From NCBI GenBank assembly GCA_964392965.1, contig CAYMSA010000086.1, positions 1 to 6,331 of the forward strand: a DNA stretch of 6,331 bases, in the 5' to 3' direction. Shown here one piece after another: positions 1 through 3,926 of the stretch. How positions within the stretch are numbered: position 1 is the stretch's first letter; every line of letters begins with the position of its first letter. The notes beneath the pieces were generated by a model. That model was not told where the DNA came from, did no database searches, and saw only the letters and a list, made by a program, of their open reading frames with translations. The stretch comes from CAYMSA01 sp964392965. GTDB lineage: Bacteria; Actinomycetota; Coriobacteriia; Anaerosomatales; Anaerosomataceae. The translations under genes and the position numbers were made by a program.

Positions 1-54
1 TGTCGCAGTCGCGTCAATATGTCACCCCTGCCGCTAAGTAGAAGTGTCACCCTG
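1..54. repeat. Left end of the insertion sequence with two transposase-site-like repeats
   Basis: Two direct copies of a tgtcaccc(c)tg motif lie at 20-30 and 45-54, 25 bases apart. The inner copy, with its lead-in aagtagaagtgtcaccctg (36-54), is nearly identical to the inverted outer copy at the right end. Repeated motifs of this kind at IS ends are commonly transposase binding sites, and that role is inferred here. The transposase stop codon (TGA, complement of 47-49) falls inside the inner copy. Confidence 0.7.
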
Positions 55-1336
55 TCGCCTTGATTTGTTCCTTCCGGTCTCCGCACCCTGGACAGACGCG
101 CCCCGGCAGCGTCGCGACCGGCAGTTGTCCGGGCTCGGTGAGTCCTCTCCTGCTCCGGGGCCTGAGCCTCTCGAATCCCGGAGGAGCGTCCTGGACGGCG
201 ATGACCCGGCCCTGATAGATGATGCGGACCTCTCCGCTGGACAGTTCGTGCACCTCGACTCTCGCCCTCGCGTAGGTCGCGCGGTGCGGCGCGGGCGGGA
301 CGTCGATCACGCGTCCGCCGAGCCGCACCGTGTTGTCGTTCCCGACGATGCGCGCGTACTTGGCGCACAAGAACCAGTCAAGGTCGGCGGGTGCCTTGAG
401 CCAGTCCGTCTCGCTCTCACGCGCCTCGTGGGCAAACCGGGCGTTGAACCGGGCGATGAAGGCGGGCAGGTACGCGTTGGCCTCATCGAGCGTCGAGGCG
501 CCTTCGAGCCGCAGTTCTGACACGAGCCGGTCCTGTAGCGTCCCCCAGAGCCGCTCGACCCTGCCCCGCGCCTGCGGGGAGAGCGAGTAGATGCGCAGGA
601 TCCCGAGCTCGTCCAGCGCACGTCCCAGCTGCGAGAGGGGCTCGACCCCTTCCAGCTGTTCTTCCACGGTCGGCTCGTGTCCGCACACGTGGAAGACGCT
701 GTGCCGGTCCGTGTAGGTGGAGGCCGGGACGCCGTGGCTGAAGAGGATCTGGCGGAAGAGCTCGAGATATCCGGCCAGGTCCTCCGTCATCTCGAAGCGC
801 AGGCCCATGACCTTGCCCGTCGCGTCGTCGATCGCTCCTAGCAGCGTGAGACGCGGGCCCCGCCCTTCGAGCCATGCGTGCGTCGACCCGTCGAGCAGCA
901 GCATCGTGCCCTCGCGGCCCCTCCGTTCGCGCCGTGAGCGGTGCTGGGGTGGACGGCGCTTCTTCTTGGCCGCGCCTCCACTCTCGATCCTGATGGCGCG
1001 CACCGTCTGCCGGCACACCGTCACCCCGTCCCGCTCGACGAGCATCTCATGGGCGTGCGTGTCGTTGAATCCCGCGTACGTCGTCTCGAGAAGATCGCGG
1101 ATCCGTTCCCGCTCCTCCTCGCACAGCCTGCGGTTCGACGCCTTGCCCCTGCCTTTGTGGATCACGCCCTGCGGCCCCTCCTCGGCCACTCGCTGACGCA
1201 GCCGGATGAACTGCCGTTCGCTCAGATCCAGCTGCCGGGCTCCCTCTGAATTGGTGATCCGTCCGGCAAGCGCCGCTTCGATGGTCCTCAGTCTGCTCAG
1301 ATCCCTTCCGGTCAACGTGATCGTCTCCTCGTTCAT
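47..1336 (-). CDS. ISNCY-family DDE transposase (integrase core), intact
   Basis: This 429-residue DDE transposase catalyses cutting and joining of the surrounding element. An N-terminal helix-turn-helix region (about 10-60, with SEGARQLDLSERQFIRLRQR) should bind the end repeats. A basic stretch (124-142, KKKRRPPQHRSRRERR) leads into the retroviral-integrase-like core. The likely catalytic acids are D149 (LLLDGSTHAW), D210 (YTDRHSVF) and E261 (SPQARGRVERLWGTLQ). The GAIDDATGKV and ARFNARFA segments are also typical of ISNCY transposases. A small beta-rich C-terminal part (about 325-395) precedes a tail with CPGCG (415-419). Length is normal for the family, and no frameshift or stop breaks it. 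The ATG start fits the family N-terminus, although only a weak ribosome site (gtggaa, complement of 1347-1352) precedes it. The enzyme is probably functional. Confidence 0.93.
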   Translation of the reverse strand: MNEETITLTGRDLSRLRTIEAALAGRITNSEGARQLDLSERQFIRLRQRVAEEGPQGVIHKGRGKASNRRLCEEERERIRDLLETTYAGFNDTHAHEMLVERDGVTVCRQTVRAIRIESGGAAKKKRRPPQHRSRRERRGREGTMLLLDGSTHAWLEGRGPRLTLLGAIDDATGKVMGLRFEMTEDLAGYLELFRQILFSHGVPASTYTDRHSVFHVCGHEPTVEEQLEGVEPLSQLGRALDELGILRIYSLSPQARGRVERLWGTLQDRLVSELRLEGASTLDEANAYLPAFIARFNARFAHEARESETDWLKAPADLDWFLCAKYARIVGNDNTVRLGGRVIDVPPAPHRATYARARVEVHELSSGEVRIIYQGRVIAVQDAPPGFERLRPRSRRGLTEPGQLPVATLPGRVCPGCGDRKEQIKATG

Positions 1337-1391
1337 GGGGTGACATTTCCACGTTGCAGACCAGGGGTGACATTTCTACTTGCCTACCACA
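1337..1391. repeat. Right end of the insertion sequence with two inverted repeat copies
   Basis: caggggtgacatttctact (1362-1380) is the outer copy and ggggtgacatttcc (1337-1350) the inner copy, 27 bases apart. Both are inverted relative to the left end. The transposase ATG (complement of 1334-1336) abuts the inner copy directly, so the leader of the transposase mRNA and probably its promoter lie within the repeats. Transposase bound here could repress its own gene, which is inferred from position only. Confidence 0.7.
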
Positions 1392-1498
1392 ATAACGCCG
1401 CCGACGACTGGCGTGCGCTGCCGAAGAGCGGCATCCTTGGCTGTGACCGCGCTGCACCGGGGCCATCGCGTCGCCGGTCCAGGGCAGCTGACGGCGGG

Positions 1499-1504
1499 TA
1501 TACT
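1499..1504 (+). promoter_or_regulatory. Possible -10 box for the Fic gene
   Basis: TATACT differs from the consensus TATAAT at one base and lies 53 bases before the GTG start. The hexamer 17 bases upstream (1476-1481, ggtcca) does not resemble a -35 box, and there is no extended -10 TG. This is a weak candidate, notable mainly because AT-rich hexamers are rare in this GC-rich stretch. Confidence 0.3.
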
Positions 1505-1544
1505 CGATAACCGGCAACACAGACGACACCGCTCCACGGGCATT

Positions 1545-1551
1545 GGAGAGG
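1545..1551 (+). promoter_or_regulatory. Ribosome binding site that sets the Fic start at GTG 1558
   Basis: GGAGAGG lies six bases before GTG 1558. The earlier TTG at 1543 overlaps this site and has no ribosome site of its own. An ATG at 1552 is in another frame. The GTG is therefore preferred. Confidence 0.6.
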
Positions 1552-1557
1552 GATGAC

Positions 1558-2592
1558 GTGTACTCACCGACTCTGCTCGAAACACAGCGATTCGCGCCGA
1601 GCCCCAGAACCGCGGCGGACACGTCCCGCGCGGAGATCGCCCTCGTGCGGATGGAAGAACGCCTCCGCGCTGAGCCCATCCGCCCTGCGTTGTGTCAGAT
1701 CATCGCCCGGCTTGAGGCGATATCCACCATCCGGATCGACGGAAAGAGCCCGAGTCTCAGGATGCTGATAGAGCTCGAAGACCACGAAGCCGACGGTCTC
1801 GAGAACGAGTTCATGGTGGCGAGTGACGGACAGGCTATCGACTACTGCACACTTGCGCCCGTCGGCAATGCCTCCCTTGAAGCCCTTCGATACCTGCAGA
1901 CGCTGGAATGGCTCTCAGCCACCATCAAGACTGGGGACACCATCTCAACTGATACCCTGCTTGAGATCCACTCTCGCTGCGTTTTCGGCAAACCCGCGAG
2001 TGAGACCGGTGTGACCTTCAGACAGCACGACTATCACGTCCCCGACAATCTCGCCCGGCTCTACAGGCCACCGGCGCCGGCTGACATACCGGCGTTCATG
2101 GAGGACCTCTGCGCGTTCGTGAACAAGGACATCTACACCCCTAACACACAGGCGGCCATCGCNNNNNNNNNNNNNNNNNNNNNNNNNNNNNNNNNNNNNN
2201 NNNNNNNNNNNNNNNNNNNNNNNNNNNNNNNNNNNNNNNNNNNNNNNNNNNNNNNNNNNNNNTTGATTGAGCTCGAGAAGAGCTGGCACACCCGCATAGA
2301 GCGTACGAGCAAGGGGTCCGCCGCCGAAGGGCTGATGCTCGTGCTGCCGGGCAAGCCGATCCTCACGGTGACCTCCGCCATGCGCATCATCGACCGCAGC
2401 TTCTCGGCGACCAACGACGCGCTCGCGCGCCTTGAACAGGCGGGGATCCTGACACTCAAGGACGGCATGGCAGGTCGCAACCGTGTGTTCGAGGCGACGG
2501 AGGTCTTCGACGCAATCGACACCATGGAGCGTCATCTCCTGGCATCGACGCCTATCGCCCGCGATTCGTTCCTGACCTCGGACGCCTCGTGA
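1558..2592 (+). CDS. Fic-family protein (probable AMP transferase) with C-terminal winged helix; catalytic core in assembly gap
   Basis: Fic enzymes usually transfer AMP from ATP to hydroxyl groups of target proteins. Before the gap, ARLEAISTIRIDGKSPS (50-66) matches the Fic N-terminal inhibitory-helix region. It is followed by the helical start of the Fic fold and the hallmark GVTFRQHDYHV (151-161), then YRPPAPADIPAFMEDL and FVNKDIYTPNTQAAI. The sequence ends at QAAIA, just where the family continues into its HPFxxGNGR active site, so catalytic competence cannot be judged. After the gap, 109 residues include a winged helix (about PILTVTSAMRIIDRSFSATNDALARLEQAGIL), as in long Fic proteins. 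The 34 unread codons are fewer than the roughly 95 I would expect here, so the true protein is probably near 400 residues. No separate antitoxin gene is visible. The gene converges on torD, with three bases between the stops. Confidence 0.85.
   Translation: MYSPTLLETQRFAPSPRTAADTSRAEIALVRMEERLRAEPIRPALCQIIARLEAISTIRIDGKSPSLRMLIELEDHEADGLENEFMVASDGQAIDYCTLAPVGNASLEALRYLQTLEWLSATIKTGDTISTDTLLEIHSRCVFGKPASETGVTFRQHDYHVPDNLARLYRPPAPADIPAFMEDLCAFVNKDIYTPNTQAAIXXXXXXXXXXXXXXXXXXXXXXXXXXXXXXXXXXLIELEKSWHTRIERTSKGSAAEGLMLVLPGKPILTVTSAMRIIDRSFSATNDALARLEQAGILTLKDGMAGRNRVFEATEVFDAIDTMERHLLASTPIARDSFLTSDAS
2163..2262. other. Assembly gap of exactly 100 N
   Basis: A run of exactly 100 N is the usual placeholder for a scaffold gap of unknown length. 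The preceding gc plus any base must encode alanine, which fits the Fic motif lead-in. The reading frame continues across the placeholder, but that agrees by chance one time in three. Confidence 0.97.
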
Positions 2593-2595
2593 CGA

Positions 2596-3261
2596 CTACG
2601 TCCCGACCACCGGTAGTAGTAGCCCGATGGCCTTGTAGAAAGCCGTGCGCGCCGACCGTACGACGTTCTCCGAGAACTCCCCTGCCCATGTGCCGAGGTG
2701 AGCGCTCCTGAAGCCGTCCGAATCGGCTTGCAGCCGCAGGGCCTCCTCCCCGTCCCCCTCATCCCAGGCAGATGCCTCCCTGGAGGCGAGGAACGACAGG
2801 TACTCGAGCTCGACCGCGATGTGGTCCGGGAGCTCGATGAACTCCTCAGGCATGGTGAGATCGTGCGCCCGATACTCAGCGAGCACCGCCCTTTCGGCGG
2901 GGCCCCTCAGCGTTCCGCGATCCACACCCTCCTGGGCCGAGCTCTCGTAGAACGACTCGTACGGTGGCGCCAACAGCGCACCCGGTCCGACGAACAGGCG
3001 GTTGTAGTCGACCTCGAGCATGAGTCGCACGTCCTCGGGACTCTTATCGGCGACGCTGCCGGTGAAGTCCTCGAGCAGATGCAGGGCGTCGCCGACCGCA
3101 GGGACGACCTCGTCGGAGAACAGGCCACGCAGGTCACCGAGGAACAGCCCGCTTCTGATCTCCCCGGCGAACGCCGAGGTAGGCCGAAACAGACTCTTCG
3201 ACAGCAGGCCCAGCAGTACGCTTTCGGCACGAGCTTGCCCGGCCAGTTGGTGATAGTCCAT
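2596..3261 (-). CDS. TorD/DmsD-family chaperone for molybdoenzyme maturation
   Basis: This cytoplasmic all-helical chaperone would bind the twin-arginine leader and apo-form of the catalytic subunit, so that it is exported only after its molybdenum cofactor is loaded. The 221-residue length is typical of the family. Its signature segments are visible: DYNRLFVGPG (85-94), PPYESFYES (99-107) and LPDHIAVELEYLSFL (144-158), the last being the conserved DH/E-rich helix of TorD-like proteins. A 23-residue upstream extension is open but rejected, because AAGGAGGG sits three bases before the chosen ATG. It is the third gene of the operon after the catalytic and iron-sulfur genes, 75 bases downstream of the latter. 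This position supports a dedicated chaperone. No membrane segment or signal peptide is seen. Which family branch it belongs to is uncertain. Confidence 0.9.
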   Translation of the reverse strand: MDYHQLAGQARAESVLLGLLSKSLFRPTSAFAGEIRSGLFLGDLRGLFSDEVVPAVGDALHLLEDFTGSVADKSPEDVRLMLEVDYNRLFVGPGALLAPPYESFYESSAQEGVDRGTLRGPAERAVLAEYRAHDLTMPEEFIELPDHIAVELEYLSFLASREASAWDEGDGEEALRLQADSDGFRSAHLGTWAGEFSENVVRSARTAFYKAIGLLLPVVGT

Positions 3262-3264
3262 GAA

Positions 3265-3272
3265 CCCTCCTT
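3265..3272 (-). promoter_or_regulatory. Strong ribosome binding site of torD-like gene
   Basis: On the minus strand AAGGAGGG lies three bases before ATG (complement of 3259-3261). It decides the start against the longer open frame that reaches 3330. Confidence 0.85.
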
Positions 3273-3299
3273 CGTCGCCGCGGCACGAACGAGGCCCGA

Positions 3300-3322
3300 C
3301 GGGACAGGCTCGGCCTGCCCCG
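3300..3322 (-). other. GC-rich hairpin between iron-sulfur and chaperone genes
   Basis: A ten-base-pair stem with a three-base loop (arms 3300-3309 and 3313-3322) begins 14 bases after the iron-sulfur stop codon. The single mismatch in DNA (A3304 and C3318) becomes a U-G wobble pair in the minus-strand transcript, so the RNA stem is unbroken. No U-run follows, so it is unlikely to be an intrinsic terminator. It more plausibly stabilises or attenuates the mRNA ahead of the chaperone gene. That role is inferred. Confidence 0.5.
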
Positions 3323-3336
3323 CCGGACATCCGTGA

Positions 3337-3912
3337 TTACTTCACCGAGTACCAGTAGTGCACGTTCGGGCCAGTACCTGCTTCCGGCTTGAGCAGGATG
3401 GTCTCATTGGCCGCGACGATCTTGGCAATCGCCGACTCCGGATCGTCGAGGTCACCCACGACGATGGCACGGTTGGGGCAGCAGATCTGGCACATCGTCG
3501 TGCCGAGACCGCCGTCCAGCCGATGCGAACAAAGCGAACACTTGTCGACCTTCTGCGCGACAGCGTCCATCTGGCGGGCACCGTACGGGCAAGCGTCCAC
3601 GCACTTCGCACAGCCGATGCATGTCTCGACGTCGACGACGACGATACCGTCCTCGCGCTTCCATGTGGCCTCGACCGGGCAGACCGGCACACACGGCGGG
3701 TTATCACAGTGCTGGCACGGCGTGGGCGTCCAATCGAGCGCGATGTCCGGGTAGGTGCCCGTGGGAACATCATACGTGGTGGTTCCCGCGGCGTTCAGCA
3801 CCCGGATCCTCTGCAGGCCCGCTGCCACCGCATTCTCCATCTTGCAGCTGACGGTACACGTGCGGCAACCGATGCAGCGATGCAGGTTGATTGCGAATCC
3901 GTACTTCGACAT
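3337..3912 (-). CDS. Four-[4Fe-4S] electron-transfer subunit (DmsB/NrfC/PhsB type)
   Basis: This 191-residue ferredoxin-like protein carries electrons between a membrane or soluble donor and the molybdenum subunit. It has four cysteine groups: C13/16/19/23 (CIGCRTCTVSC), C66/69/74/78 (CQHCDNPPCVPVC), C98/101/104/108 (CIGCAKCVDAC) and C125/128/141/145. That is enough for four [4Fe-4S] clusters. No group has the Trp or other substitution known from nitrate-reductase-type beta subunits, so DmsB-like is the better match. C144 is an extra cysteine in the fourth group. There is no signal peptide, so export would be by co-transport with the catalytic partner's Tat leader. The ATG is chosen over an in-frame GTG two codons earlier, because AAGGAGGT is six bases before the ATG but abuts the GTG. 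It lies immediately after the catalytic gene. Confidence 0.93.
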   Translation of the reverse strand: MSKYGFAINLHRCIGCRTCTVSCKMENAVAAGLQRIRVLNAAGTTTYDVPTGTYPDIALDWTPTPCQHCDNPPCVPVCPVEATWKREDGIVVVDVETCIGCAKCVDACPYGARQMDAVAQKVDKCSLCSHRLDGGLGTTMCQICCPNRAIVVGDLDDPESAIAKIVAANETILLKPEAGTGPNVHYWYSVK

Positions 3913-3918
3913 CAGCAC

Positions 3919-3926
3919 ACCTCCTT
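3919..3926 (-). promoter_or_regulatory. Perfect Shine-Dalgarno overlapping the upstream stop codon
   Basis: AAGGAGGT on the minus strand includes the last two bases of the catalytic gene's TAA stop (complement of 3925-3927) and sits six bases before the iron-sulfur ATG. Ribosomes ending the catalytic subunit are thus placed to start the next gene, which suggests translational coupling and matched subunit supply. Confidence 0.8.

Larger units (their letters stand above)
1..1391 (-). mobile_element. ISNCY/IS1202-like insertion sequence, apparently complete
   Basis: The element is bounded by TGT at base 1 and ACA at 1389-1391 and carries one transposase gene that fills nearly all of it. Read inward from both tips, the motif tgtcacccctg starts at exactly the 20th base on each side (20-30 on the left; 1362-1372, reverse complemented, on the right). 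A second tgtcac copy follows near base 45 on the left and base 47 on the right. This matched spacing is why I set the ends at 1 and 1391 (1391 bp) rather than at the first strong repeat. Target-site duplication cannot be tested, because the window begins exactly at the left tip. Family assignment rests on the transposase and on the style of the ends. An element extending further left cannot be excluded. Confidence 0.75.
1392..1557. other. Spacer between the insertion sequence and the Fic gene
   Basis: These 166 bases hold no convincing gene. A plus-strand frame stays open from inside the IS end to a TAA at 1508-1510. It encodes about 40 residues beyond the IS edge (starting NNAADDWRALPKSG) with G/C-rich third positions, but it has no start of its own and no recognised family. 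It could be the tail of a gene cut by the insertion. The rest holds the possible Fic promoter and ribosome site. Confidence 0.4.

Noticed and set aside
1047..1679. Minus-strand open frame of 210 codons crossing the IS boundary and the Fic start
   Set aside because: It overlaps the transposase in another frame and crosses the element end. Its composition is Arg/Ser-rich with no family resemblance.
1945..2535. Minus-strand open frame antisense to Fic, running through the N gap
   Set aside because: The frame is held open partly by undefined bases, and the real Fic motifs are on the other strand.
3300..3322. Intrinsic terminator after the iron-sulfur gene
   Set aside because: The stem is stable, but no U-run follows on the transcribed strand and the chaperone gene continues in the same direction.
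3262..3330. N-terminal extension of the TorD-like protein starting at 3330
   Set aside because: The extension contains the strong ribosome binding site and the hairpin, and its residues do not look like the family. The start at 3261 is far better supported.
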